The notes under the pieces: generated by a model
Told to the model about the DNA's origin: nothing
The model's input: the letters and a program-made list of their open reading frames with translations, nothing else
Database searches by the model: none
Shown here: one piece after another, positions 53,436-61,723 of the stretch
How positions within the stretch are numbered: the stretch's first letter is position 1
Layout of the letters: every line of letters starts with the position of its first letter
Assembly: GCF_900537175.1 (NCBI RefSeq)
Contig: NZ_LS999833.1
Location: 186,001 to 250,000 of the forward strand
DNA length: 64,000 nucleotides
Source: Lentilitoribacter sp. Alg239-R112
Lineage (GTDB): Bacteria; Pseudomonadota; Alphaproteobacteria; Rhizobiales; Rhizobiaceae
Reading direction: 5' to 3'
Position numbers and translations under genes: made by a program

Positions 53436-54476
53436 ATGCAAGCAATCACATACTCAAAATATGGCGGACCGGACGTTGTGCAAATCAGCGAAGTGCCAAC
53501 CCCGATAATCAAAGATGATCAGGTACTTATAAAGGTGCACGCAGCAAGTGTTTCGTCCGGTGACTGGCGCGCGCGAAGCCTTATCCTACCCAAAGGCTTT
53601 GGCCTGTTGGGGCGGCTGATGTTTGGCATATTTGGCCCACGAAAACCTATATTGGGCACTGAATTATCCGGAACAATAGAGGCCATCGGCGCATCCGTTA
53701 AAAAATTTAAAATTGGCGATGCCGTCGTCGCATTTCCCGACATTTCAATGGGTGCCCATGCGCAATATTGTGCGATGAAAGAAGATGGTCTGATTGTGAA
53801 GAAACCTCACAATCTCAACTTTGCGGAAGCTGCGTCCCTATGCTTTGGCGGCACAACTGCACTTAGCTTTTTGCGCGATAAATGCGGCATACAGCCAAAT
53901 GAGAAAGTGTTGATCATTGGCGCCTCCGGTTCAACGGGATCTGCTGCGGTCCAAATTGCCAAAAGCTTTGATGCCGAAGTAACGGGCATATGCGGGCCAA
54001 ACAACGTCGCGCTTGTTCAATCCATTGGTGCAGATCATGTGATTGACTACACGAAAGAAGATTTTACCAAAAACGGTGAAACATACGACATTATTCTAAA
54101 TTGCAATGGCGAGATAGGTTTCTCAGATGTGGAACACTCACTCGCACCAAGAGGCCGCTTAGGCCTTATTCTTGGAAATTTTAAACAACTATTGGGGCTT
54201 GAACGTGCGCCCAAAAAATCGGGCAAGAAAGTAATCCCCGGCGTGGCGATGACAAAGCTTGAAGACTTAGAATTATTGGCTAAACTTGCCGAGAGCGGTA
54301 AGTATAAACCGGTAATCGGCCATACATTTGCTTTCGAAGCGGCACAAGAAGCACATGCAATGGTCGATACAGGCCATAAGCGCGGCAACGTTGTTCTGAT
54401 TATGCAAGAACACCCCTCAGATAATCTAAATATGGCTGCAAATAACGCAGGAGCCAATTGGCACCCGTTTACATAA
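53436..54476 (+). CDS. MDR superfamily zinc-free NAD(P)-dependent oxidoreductase
   Basis: 346 residues from the ATG at 53436 (MQAITYSKYGGPDVVQISEV). GroES-like half with VLIKVHAASVSSGDWRARS, then the Rossmann half VLIIGASGSTGSAAVQIAKS (G-x-x-G-x-x-G). The structural zinc cysteines are absent, which puts it in the quinone oxidoreductase/reticulon-4-interacting-like group. ILGTELSGTIEAIGASVKKF is typical. Likely reduces an alpha,beta-unsaturated carbonyl or quinone. Confidence 0.87.
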   Translation: MQAITYSKYGGPDVVQISEVPTPIIKDDQVLIKVHAASVSSGDWRARSLILPKGFGLLGRLMFGIFGPRKPILGTELSGTIEAIGASVKKFKIGDAVVAFPDISMGAHAQYCAMKEDGLIVKKPHNLNFAEAASLCFGGTTALSFLRDKCGIQPNEKVLIIGASGSTGSAAVQIAKSFDAEVTGICGPNNVALVQSIGADHVIDYTKEDFTKNGETYDIILNCNGEIGFSDVEHSLAPRGRLGLILGNFKQLLGLERAPKKSGKKVIPGVAMTKLEDLELLAKLAESGKYKPVIGHTFAFEAAQEAHAMVDTGHKRGNVVLIMQEHPSDNLNMAANNAGANWHPFT

Positions 54477-54788
54477 AACACTTTACAGGTCAATCCTTAA
54501 ATTTAGGGGGTTCCACTGAGTAGATTTTTCGAAATACTGTTGTAAAAACAATTAGCTAGCTGCAATACTAAATACGATCTTGGGTATAAATCACTATAAT
54601 AGGTGAGTAATTTTGACCATTTTCGAACATATAATTTTGTTTATCTTTTTGGACTTTGGCAAGTTTGGACTGATTGAAAGGCAGTATCACGCAAAGACCG
54701 TATCACAGAAAGGCAAGTTTCAAACATCGTGATCAAAGATATTCAAAATTTGAACATCAACATAACGTATAAAATTGGGAGAACGATT
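54477..54788. other. Intergenic, promoter region
   Basis: An AT-rich gap of 312 bases between the MDR gene and the exported carbonic anhydrase gene. No reading frame of note. It presumably holds the promoter of the latter; I see no clear operator or riboswitch fold. Confidence 0.4.
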
Positions 54789-55658
54789 ATGACAGTGAAA
54801 CAACTTACAACATTTGCCACAGCTGCTTCTATTATTGCAATTTCGACTGTGTCTGCAATATCTGGGAGTGCGTCACACAGCGCATCAGATGAAGTGATTG
54901 CCAAACAACGAGCAAACCTTGCAAGAAACACTGAAGGCCTTGGCTTTGGCCCACAATCACCTCGTGATCTTGATACAGCGACAGGTAAAAATACACGTTC
55001 GTTTGCAACCGCGCCGACTTACGCAGAGATGAACTTGTGCAACATTCACTTCCACGAAAATGCTGAACATAAGGGTGGCGAGTTCACCACATATGCAGGC
55101 AATGGTGATGGCAAAGGCTATGGCACAGGTTTTAAGTATGATGGCGTGCTAACAGAGGCTGAACTTACGCCTGCCAAAATGGAGTATGGAGATAAAGGCC
55201 ATGGCGGTCTTATTCCCGGCGATACAATTGAAACACATTTTGTGCACACAACCGCACTGGTAAAGCCTGGACCTACACTTGGTTCCTGTCTGAGCCCTTC
55301 TATTGGCAATCCGCAATTGCGTGTTGAAACTGTTGTTATGGTGCTTGTGAACGATGAAAGTGCTGCGAACTTCATAGAAATTGCCGAGGTTGGCAATATC
55401 GACGGGTACGCGCAGGCCGTAAATCTTCCAAATTATCTCGGAGATGCTGTTCAATATGATGGTTCAACAACAGGCCCCGGCTACAATGAAAAAGGCTCGC
55501 CATTCCAAGTATCATGGAGTGTTCGTCCAAAGGTTTTAAAAGTGAACATCGAAACAGTTGGCGCTTGGTTGGAAGACAATATCTTTGATGAAGATCACGC
55601 CCATGGCGTTCGCAATCTTATTGTGAACCCCGACTTGATCTCTACAATTGGAAAATAG
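54789..55658 (+). CDS. Exported delta-class carbonic anhydrase
   Basis: 289 residues from the ATG at 54789 (GGGAGA eight bases upstream). A signal peptide covers residues 1-30 (MTVKQLTTFATAASIIAIST). The mature protein contains MNLCNIHFHENAEHKGGEFT, with the His-x-His and following Glu/His of the zinc site, and GDTIETHFVHTTALVKPGP, giving the third His. Two cysteines (MNLCNI and LGSCLSP) could form the disulfide. This matches the delta-class carbonic anhydrases first known from diatoms and also found in marine bacteria. It would interconvert CO2 and bicarbonate in the periplasm. Confidence 0.8.
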   Translation: MTVKQLTTFATAASIIAISTVSAISGSASHSASDEVIAKQRANLARNTEGLGFGPQSPRDLDTATGKNTRSFATAPTYAEMNLCNIHFHENAEHKGGEFTTYAGNGDGKGYGTGFKYDGVLTEAELTPAKMEYGDKGHGGLIPGDTIETHFVHTTALVKPGPTLGSCLSPSIGNPQLRVETVVMVLVNDESAANFIEIAEVGNIDGYAQAVNLPNYLGDAVQYDGSTTGPGYNEKGSPFQVSWSVRPKVLKVNIETVGAWLEDNIFDEDHAHGVRNLIVNPDLISTIGK

Positions 55659-55698
55659 CTAGCGCCCGGAAGCTAGCCTGTTACATTCTTGTAGGTGA

Positions 55699-55723
55699 CC
55701 CCCGACAAATACTTAGTCGGGGG
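55699..55723. terminator. Bidirectional terminator
   Basis: CCCCCGAC (55699-55706) and GTCGGGGG (55716-55723) form a strong eight-pair GC stem with a nine-base loop, followed by TATTTATTT on the plus strand. It sits between the convergent carbonic anhydrase and ricin-like genes and can end both. Confidence 0.85.
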
Positions 55724-55726
55724 TAT

Positions 55727-56314
55727 TTATTTGGAAACAACAACCCATTGCTTGAGCGCAGGATCAAGATCATCACAATCATTAAGCTGCAAGTCACGTG
55801 ACATAAATGGCCCTGCGCTGCGGCTGGTTTGGCCCGCTGCCAAACAGAGCGCATAATCATCTGTAAGATGCAACTCAGAACTCTCCGCATCAAAGGTGAA
55901 GTTCTGCAATGGTTTATTTTCGCAGGCGCTGAGGTGAAATTCGACTTCGACATCACTTGTGGGCACAATTTCCAGACATAGATTATCATAGGCTGCTGAC
56001 ATGATGTGGCCCGTTTCCGGATCATAAATAAATTGCACATCGCTGCGCTCTGTAGAGCCATTTAAAGGCTTGCAGGAATGTACATGTGCCCTGTCTGACG
56101 GTCCTCGTCCTACAGTATCAATGCAAAAGCCAAGATTATCCTTCTCATCCAGATTATCTTTCAGATGGATGATAGGCGCAGGCGTTTGTATATTGGGAGG
56201 ATTGGAATTTGCGGCAACCAAATTTGCACTGACGCCGATAGATGCGATTGCTATGCAGCCCGCCAATAAAACCTTTATCCAGCTCACGTCCGCCACAGCT
56301 TTGCCTCCCAACAA
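55727..56314 (-). CDS. Exported protein with ricin-B-like beta-trefoil features
   Basis: 195 residues. Signal-anchor or signal peptide at residues 12-34 (WIKVLLAGCIAIASIGVSAN). The rest has beta-trefoil hints: NLGFCIDTVGRGPSDRAHVH, SCKPLNGSTERSDVQFIYDP, NLCLEIVPTSDVEVEFHLSA and YALCLAAGQTSRSAGPFMSR with paired cysteines and Q-x-W-like ends (LKQWVVVSK). Such domains bind sugars. Whether it is free or membrane-anchored is not decided by the sequence. Confidence 0.6.
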   Translation of the reverse strand: MLGGKAVADVSWIKVLLAGCIAIASIGVSANLVAANSNPPNIQTPAPIIHLKDNLDEKDNLGFCIDTVGRGPSDRAHVHSCKPLNGSTERSDVQFIYDPETGHIMSAAYDNLCLEIVPTSDVEVEFHLSACENKPLQNFTFDAESSELHLTDDYALCLAAGQTSRSAGPFMSRDLQLNDCDDLDPALKQWVVVSK

Positions 56315-56452
56315 TGCTATTCTTCAATAGGCTATTTTCTACAATATCTTATTGCAAGGCAAATTAGGGCGGATTATAAAATTTGGCAAGCCTCAGCAGA
56401 TTTGATGCTTTCACCGCGATAAACAACAGCCACGAACAAAAAGTTTCCAAAC

Positions 56453-56713
56453 ATGAACCGGATATTTGCCAAGCAAAAAAATGATGACCCAGAACATCCG
56501 GGCCTTATTTTGCAGCGTGCGATGAAAGATCACAACATGACCCCGCTCGCGTTTGCCAAGGCAATTGGTATTTCTAAAATGGAGTTGGAGAAGTTGTTTG
56601 ATGGCAAAACCAGCATTACCCGTGCCACGGCAGGAAAATTTGGACGCTACTTTGGAAATGGTTCTGGTGCATGGATAAACATGCAGGCACTGTGGGATGA
56701 GCGCAAAACATAA
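56453..56713 (+). CDS. HigA-like HTH antitoxin, orphan
   Basis: 86 residues. After an extended N terminus the protein reads HPGLILQRAMKDHNMTPLAF and AKAIGISKMELEKLFDGKTS, then ITRATAGKFGRYFGNGSGAW, the HigA/XRE antitoxin pattern (P-G-x-x-L...T...A...I-G...L...T...A...G-x-x-x-x-W). No HigB-like toxin gene is adjacent on either side. No ribosome binding site is obvious. It may act as a stand-alone regulator. Confidence 0.75.
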   Translation: MNRIFAKQKNDDPEHPGLILQRAMKDHNMTPLAFAKAIGISKMELEKLFDGKTSITRATAGKFGRYFGNGSGAWINMQALWDERKT

Positions 56714-56925
56714 GTGCCAATCCAAACACCCTAAACCGCTTTCAAAAAAAAATGGGTTTATCGAGTTCCAGTTTTAAAGATCATTGCAATTGGCCCCCAC
56801 ACCTTTTGCAAGCCCCTTTAGCGGTAAAGCTAAAATAAACCAAACATCAGATAAACCCAAAGTTACCCATAATTTAACATGTATAACTTAACTATCAATA
56901 CTAATGAAACAGGGTTAACGAGGCG

Positions 56926-58035
56926 TTAAGTTTTGACTACAACTTTAGGCATCTGCTGGGTAGCGCAGTGAATGCCACCGCCAACCTCACCCAATGCATC
57001 AACATTCAGCGTGATGATCTCACGGTTCGGATAATGCCGCGCAAGTGCATCAGCGGCGATCTTGTCCGTTTCATCATCGCCAAACTGGGCGGCAATCACA
57101 GCACCATTGCAGGCATAATAATTGGCATAAGATGCCACAAAATCCACACTATCAACGCGGCGAACTTCTGGCTCGGGGATCACCTCAACATCAAGATCGG
57201 CCGCTTCTAATGCCTCATATGTCTCCAACGCCGCCATATGGAACGGATCATCTTCATCCAGCTCATCTGGCAAATTGATCAACACACGGCCAGCGCCTGT
57301 AAACCGTGCCAAACTATCGATATGATAATCGGTAATATCCTCACCTTTAACGCCCTGCGCCCAAATCATACGCGTCGCACCATAGGCGGCGAGCAATCTC
57401 GCCTCAACCTCATCGCGGGAGAGACCCTTATTGCGGTTATCATTCACCCACGAGCTTTCATGCGCCATTAAAAGCCCATGCCCGTCATGCTCCACACCGC
57501 CCGCCTCGCCTTGCAGACCGCTGGAAACAAGCGGCACGCCAAGGTGCTGCGCTATCTGAGCTGCAATCTTGCCATCGCGCATATGCACCTGATTGTTGCC
57601 CCAACCATTGAACTGAATGTGGCTGATAACAAGCTCACCATTTTGCACAGCAAATAAAGGTCCAGAATCCCGCGCCCACAAATCTTCTGTCGGAATATCC
57701 CAAAGCTCCACCCTGGATGACAACAGAGTTTTGGCACGGCGCTGATCCTCTTTGGCCGCGCACAGAATTACAGGCTCAAACTCCGATATAGCATTGGCAA
57801 TATCAGCAATTGTGCGTTGCAGAATGTCGAGAAACTCCTGATCTGGATGCACTTGGCGATTCACCGGCCATTGCATAAATGTGAGTTCATGCGGTGCCTC
57901 TTCGGGCGGAACATGAAGGTGCGAGTGCGAAGCCGCACTGGCTTTATTGATCATATTACCTCTCACCCAGTCACCACCCAAGGAAGCAAACGCTGCCAAT
58001 GCCGCAGAAGATCTAACAAATTCCCTTCTTTTCAT
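56926..58035 (-). CDS. Exported agmatine deiminase family protein
   Basis: 369 residues. The N terminus MKRREFVRSSAALAAFASLG is a twin-arginine signal. The deiminase fold has MQWPVNRQVHPDQEF at its start, LWARDSGPLFAVQNGELVIS, GVEHDGHGLLMAHESSW, and the nucleophile cysteine in EVGGGIHCATQQMPK. Cytosolic agmatine deiminase has the same motifs; a Tat-exported version resembles the porphyromonas-type peptidylarginine deiminase group. The substrate may thus be a periplasmic guanidino compound. Confidence 0.85.
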   Translation of the reverse strand: MKRREFVRSSAALAAFASLGGDWVRGNMINKASAASHSHLHVPPEEAPHELTFMQWPVNRQVHPDQEFLDILQRTIADIANAISEFEPVILCAAKEDQRRAKTLLSSRVELWDIPTEDLWARDSGPLFAVQNGELVISHIQFNGWGNNQVHMRDGKIAAQIAQHLGVPLVSSGLQGEAGGVEHDGHGLLMAHESSWVNDNRNKGLSRDEVEARLLAAYGATRMIWAQGVKGEDITDYHIDSLARFTGAGRVLINLPDELDEDDPFHMAALETYEALEAADLDVEVIPEPEVRRVDSVDFVASYANYYACNGAVIAAQFGDDETDKIAADALARHYPNREIITLNVDALGEVGGGIHCATQQMPKVVVKT

Positions 58036-58327
58036 GCATGTGTCCTGTTTGAATCATAGGTTGAGACTAGCAGAATGTGAAATTCTAGGGAACGTGGGGA
58101 AATTAAAATACTACCATTCATTATTGACAAATATTCTAGCTTCTAAGCCGCGAGGATACCATTTCAGCTAGCTACATTGCTTGGTTTTGCATGAAGATAT
58201 ACTATCAGAGATTCTTTCACAGTTTTGAGATACAAAGTTAGATACCAAAAATTCGGGATATACAGGTAACTCTATCCAAGATAGATGTGCTGTAGGAGAA
58301 CAACCAAAAAACTTTTCTGGAGGATAT

Positions 58328-59788
58328 ATGACGCCATTCAAAAAGCTACGCAACAAATATCGTATGAGATTTGAACACGCCAAAGGTTACCTATCTGATT
58401 TTCAGATATTTTTTGTTCATGATCCATCGCACAGGTTACGAGCTTTACAAGGAATTTTTTCGACTTTTCTGGCTATCATCTCCTTTCTTGTTCTTGTAAC
58501 TACAAGTGAAGACTCAACTTTTACTACAGCATTTTTTATCGGCTCTATTGCGACTATTTATGGTCTACTTTCCGCCTTAGTTGAAGTTCGATCTCTGGTA
58601 AACGAACGTAGGTTCATAGAGTTACGTCCTGGATGGGAAGCGCTCATCCATAAACAAAACTCATTTAGAGTTGACCGGCAAACTGATGTCTTTTTTAAGG
58701 AACTTATTCCCCAAGAGAAAGAACACAAAATGGGATTTGTATCAGTAAAAGAAAACTCATGTGATGAGGTCGCCTTTGTCAGCGAAGACATCGATCAAAA
58801 ACTAACTTCAACTCTAAGGATAGAAATATCCGATATCCAAGTAAAAAAAAGCAAATATGTTGGATCGTTTGATGATCAACAAGACTTCCAATTTAGGTTT
58901 TTGCATACGACAATAAAAGGTAGAGAAAGGACGACAAACGATAACAAAGTACGTTTAATCAGCCCGCTCTCGAACCTAGCGGAAAAAGTTGAACTAGAGA
59001 AAACTGACTACTTTCGAAGTTTAATTACGAATGAAGCGTTTAGATCATCAATTGAAAGAAGAACAGGACAGAAGAGATTTTATGATGATTTTAAAGGAAC
59101 CAGATGGTTTCCCGCAATCAAAGAAAATGGCAACTACGTGCTGAAGCAACACAGGATTGACGGAATAAGTGGCCACATTGGTACAACAGGATTTGCACTG
59201 TCGTCAGAAGGAAAACTGATGTTTGCTAGGCAACGAAAAAAGAACTACATATCTGGTGGAACATTAGTATTTCGCGGGTCTGGCTCAATGGACTGGTCAG
59301 ATTTACTCGAAGCAAAAAAAAGCAACAACTTCAAAGAAGTAATAAGCCGTTCTATAGCGAGAGAGTTAGTTGAGGAGGTGGAAAGTAAGCAAAATAAAAT
59401 ACAGCTATATAAAAAAAGGAAGTTAATCGAGTCGATAATTCCACGTATAATAACGATTGGATTTTTTAGATGGGTTGACCGCTGCGGAAAGCCGGAATTC
59501 TTGGGAGCGGTTCGACTCCCTGACAACTTCAGCATTTACGATTTTGACGATTTCGAGGTAGGTTATCATGAAATTATAGATGATTTGAAACCTCTTCAAT
59601 CTGACAAAGATGTGGTTGACCTATATGAATATATTCGAAGCCAAACAAAGTATGCTATTGGATTAAGCACTCTCCTCGCAATACGGCGGGCTGCGCAGAT
59701 TTGCTCCTATACCAGACGTTCCTCCCCAAAAGAACGTGAAGTAAAATTACGCTTCCTTCAAGCCTTAAAGCTGGATGAAACCTTTTAA
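58328..59788 (+). CDS. Two-TM NUDIX protein, Cap16-like architecture
   Basis: 486 residues; TGGAGGATAT directly before the ATG. Two membrane helices lie near residues 40-58 (ALQGIFSTFLAIISFLVLVT) and 66-85 (TTAFFIGSIATIYGLLSALV). A 190-residue middle domain is unrecognised. Residues about 280-420 resemble a NUDIX hydrolase: TTGFALSSEGKLMFARQRKK, then EVISRSIARELVEEVES, which keeps the E-x7-RE-L-x-EE core of the Nudix box but has no glycine pair before it and no glycine after EE. Two-TM plus NUDIX is the architecture of the CBASS effector Cap16. No cyclase gene is adjacent. The gene is visibly more A-rich than its neighbours, a sign of transfer. Confidence 0.65.
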   Translation: MTPFKKLRNKYRMRFEHAKGYLSDFQIFFVHDPSHRLRALQGIFSTFLAIISFLVLVTTSEDSTFTTAFFIGSIATIYGLLSALVEVRSLVNERRFIELRPGWEALIHKQNSFRVDRQTDVFFKELIPQEKEHKMGFVSVKENSCDEVAFVSEDIDQKLTSTLRIEISDIQVKKSKYVGSFDDQQDFQFRFLHTTIKGRERTTNDNKVRLISPLSNLAEKVELEKTDYFRSLITNEAFRSSIERRTGQKRFYDDFKGTRWFPAIKENGNYVLKQHRIDGISGHIGTTGFALSSEGKLMFARQRKKNYISGGTLVFRGSGSMDWSDLLEAKKSNNFKEVISRSIARELVEEVESKQNKIQLYKKRKLIESIIPRIITIGFFRWVDRCGKPEFLGAVRLPDNFSIYDFDDFEVGYHEIIDDLKPLQSDKDVVDLYEYIRSQTKYAIGLSTLLAIRRAAQICSYTRRSSPKEREVKLRFLQALKLDETF

Positions 59789-59800
59789 ATAGATGATTTT

Positions 59801-60442
59801 TCACCTCTCAAAGCCCCATAATTTTGCCAAAACGCTTAAATCTTCCCTCAAAAACCCTAGCTGTTTGCTGATGGATTTGTTGCTGGTTAGGCCTCTGACA
59901 TTCTTGCAATATTGGGTGACGTTCAGGCTTTCGCCAGCGATTTTTTGGATGCGGAGTATGGCTTCCATCGGGCTTTTTTCGTTTATGCCATCTGCTTTGA
60001 GTTCGCGGTTTGCATTGCGGATCAAATCGCTGGCATGCATTTGTTTTTCGCTCAGCGTCATGGGCGCTGTTGAACAGTCCACCCGTTGGCGTGAATAGTC
60101 GATGGCTTGTCCCGTTTGGCCTGTGCAAACCAGATGTGCGGCCAGATATTTATGCCCTGCCAAAAACTGCGCTTGTGAGATTTTGCCGCGAGAGTGCAAT
60201 TGCAAAAGCGGGTTATCCGACACACGGCGTGTCACCCGCTCTGTGTACTTTTTGCCATTGTGTGTTTTAGCATTTTCATTATAGGGGCAATCGACCTCTG
60301 TTTTGATAAACTGGCTTTTTAAGTTCCCTGTCGGGGTGTACCCCCTCCGCGCCTCTTGATTTAAGGCCTGTTCTGTCGTTGCATTTTTCTTTTCTTTTTG
60401 CGCTTTTCCACCACCTAATGATGCCTGATTTTGAACTCTCAT
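59801..60442 (-). CDS. DUF6456-like protein of a prophage-like cassette
   Basis: 213 residues; TAGGAGTT directly before the ATG. The part NPLLQLHSRGKISQAQFLAG HKYLAAH (split here after AG) and ASDLIRNANRELKADGINEK resembles the C-terminal domain called DUF6456, known in rhizobial-order chromosomes and phages, with a terminal helix (ISKQLGFLREDLSVLAKLWG). No catalytic signature. It is the last gene of a minus-strand run with the GcrA-like and YdaU genes. Confidence 0.55.
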   Translation of the reverse strand: MRVQNQASLGGGKAQKEKKNATTEQALNQEARRGYTPTGNLKSQFIKTEVDCPYNENAKTHNGKKYTERVTRRVSDNPLLQLHSRGKISQAQFLAGHKYLAAHLVCTGQTGQAIDYSRQRVDCSTAPMTLSEKQMHASDLIRNANRELKADGINEKSPMEAILRIQKIAGESLNVTQYCKNVRGLTSNKSISKQLGFLREDLSVLAKLWGFER

Positions 60443-60492
60443 ACATAACTCCTACGCTTTACTTTTACGCTTTTATCTGCCTGAACTTTTGA

Positions 60493-60648
60493 CTAAATGA
60501 CCTGTTGGCAACTTGTTAGAACGCGATATTTTGATACGGTTTTGACCATCTCCACCAGTTTTTCGCACTCGCCTTTTTTGGCAAATAAAAACTGCTCTTT
60601 TACCGGTTGTTGCGGGGATAGAAAAACCAAAATAACCAATACAAACAT
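60493..60648 (-). CDS. Small hydrophobic-start protein, 51 aa
   Basis: The frame begins MFVLVILVFLSPQQPVKEQF and continues LFAKKGECEKLVEMVKTVSK to a TAG, 51 residues. A short hydrophobic N terminus followed by a charged helix with two cysteines suggests a secreted or anchored small protein. AAGAAAG precedes the ATG. It fills the gap between the GcrA-like and DUF6456-like genes and runs in the same direction. Confidence 0.5.
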   Translation of the reverse strand: MFVLVILVFLSPQQPVKEQFLFAKKGECEKLVEMVKTVSKYRVLTSCQQVI

Positions 60649-60708
60649 GATGTTACTTTCTTTGTTTTAGACTTTGAATCTCCTGCTTAAAACTTTGAAT
60701 CAAATGGC

Positions 60709-61233
60709 CTATTTGCCGGGCATCAGTGACAATTGATAGTGGTAGTGACAATGGGTTGAGCGTCGGTCACCCTCGCGCTTTTTAGCATCGACCACAGGTG
60801 CTGCGCAGCACATCATGGTGGCGCCGGCGTCCTCATCCCCATCAAGGCACCATGAGCACTGGCCACGTTCGAGCGTCATAAAGGGTGCCGGATCATTTTT
60901 GGGCGTATATTTTAGCCCATTCACAGATGCAAGATTTGTGGCTTTCTTTGCATTGTTGCGGGCTTGGCGTTCAAACGTTTTTTGACCAGCAGATGCTATA
61001 TTTGGCGTTTTTGCCATTGGTCCCGTTCTGGGCCGAGAGCGATGTTTATGGATAAATTGAACCCTCTTTTCCGGCACATCATCGGGGCGCAATTTGCGCA
61101 AGCGATAGAGCCTGCCGGAAACCATGGCCTTGCTAACACCCAATGAGATGGCAATTTGCGTATAAGTCTGATCGGCCTTCAATCCCTCCAAAATCATCTG
61201 ATCCTGCGTGTCGGTCCATGTGGATACGCCCAT
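60709..61233 (-). CDS. GcrA-like regulator (accessory paralog)
   Basis: 174 residues from the ATG at 61233. The N terminus STWTDTQDQMILEGLKADQT and YTQIAISLGVSKAMVSGRLY RLRKL (split) is the HTH of GcrA, the alphaproteobacterial cell-cycle regulator that binds sigma70 and methylated promoters. The C-terminal part keeps a cysteine-rich end (RGQCSWCLDGDEDAGATMMC, THCHYHYQLS) like the sigma-interacting domain. The long linker and the position among phage-type genes suggest a phage or island paralog, not the core cell-cycle gene. The preceding gene ends two bases upstream, so they are coupled. Confidence 0.75.
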   Translation of the reverse strand: MGVSTWTDTQDQMILEGLKADQTYTQIAISLGVSKAMVSGRLYRLRKLRPDDVPEKRVQFIHKHRSRPRTGPMAKTPNIASAGQKTFERQARNNAKKATNLASVNGLKYTPKNDPAPFMTLERGQCSWCLDGDEDAGATMMCCAAPVVDAKKREGDRRSTHCHYHYQLSLMPGK

Positions 61234-61234
61234 G

Positions 61235-61723
61235 CTATGAATTCTCCTCTTTTTGATGATCGAAGTCTTGCGCGATGGCTGTGCCAGCACGTGCGACATT
61301 CGATGGGATTTTATGATGATCGAAGTCTTGCGCGATGGCTGTGCCAGCACGTGCGACGTTCGATGGGGTTTGATATCGGTTTAAAAAATGGGTTTTCGGC
61401 AGAAGGTATCTGTTTGTTTTCGGCTCGCCGATTGTCCCCAGTTCTGCCCGCTCATTCTGCAAGCGGATAAATGCATGACGATTGCGCATATGGATCATGA
61501 TCTCGGCTAAAGCAGGCGGAAAAGACGGCGCTTGGCGCTTGACCTTGCCCAGCCGAAACCTGTCAACAACGTGCGCTACGATCTGAATATCGAAATCAGA
61601 AAAAGCCTCGCAATAATCTTGCAGCGTATGCTCATCCACATTCTTGCCAGCGGGAAAAGCACGAAAAAGCCGCGCAACCTGGCTTAGGATAGCCATCTCG
61701 TGGTTTTGCGGTTCAGTCATCAT
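61235..61723 (-). CDS. Prophage-type hypothetical protein with C-terminal duplication
   Basis: About 162 residues from the ATG at 61723, after GGGTGGT. The body (AILSQVARLFRAFPAGKNVD, HTLQDYCEAFSDFDIQIVAH, APSFPPALAEIMIHMRNRHA) looks like a helical replication-associated phage protein, perhaps a helicase-loader type, which I cannot confirm. The last 40 residues are two copies of PSNVARAGTAIAQDFDH-like sequence made by a 60-base tandem duplication. Its start lies within the end of the YdaU gene and its stop is one base from the GcrA-like start, so the three are coupled. Confidence 0.6.
   Translation of the reverse strand: MMTEPQNHEMAILSQVARLFRAFPAGKNVDEHTLQDYCEAFSDFDIQIVAHVVDRFRLGKVKRQAPSFPPALAEIMIHMRNRHAFIRLQNERAELGTIGEPKTNRYLLPKTHFLNRYQTPSNVARAGTAIAQDFDHHKIPSNVARAGTAIAQDFDHQKEENS
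61255..61372. repeat. Tandem duplication, 60-base period
   Basis: Two nearly identical copies (61255-61312 and 61315-61372) share TGATGATCGAAGTCTTGCGC and on to GACRTTCGATGGG, differing at about two positions. The period of 60 keeps the frame of the overlapping minus-strand gene and doubles a 20-residue segment at its C terminus. Confidence 0.95.

Noticed and set aside
56453..56713. HigBA toxin-antitoxin pair
   Set aside because: No toxin-like frame is found in the 138 bases upstream or the 212 bases downstream.
58328..59788. Complete CBASS operon
   Set aside because: No CD-NTase, SAVED, E1/E2 or HORMA-like gene is adjacent; only the possible effector is present.
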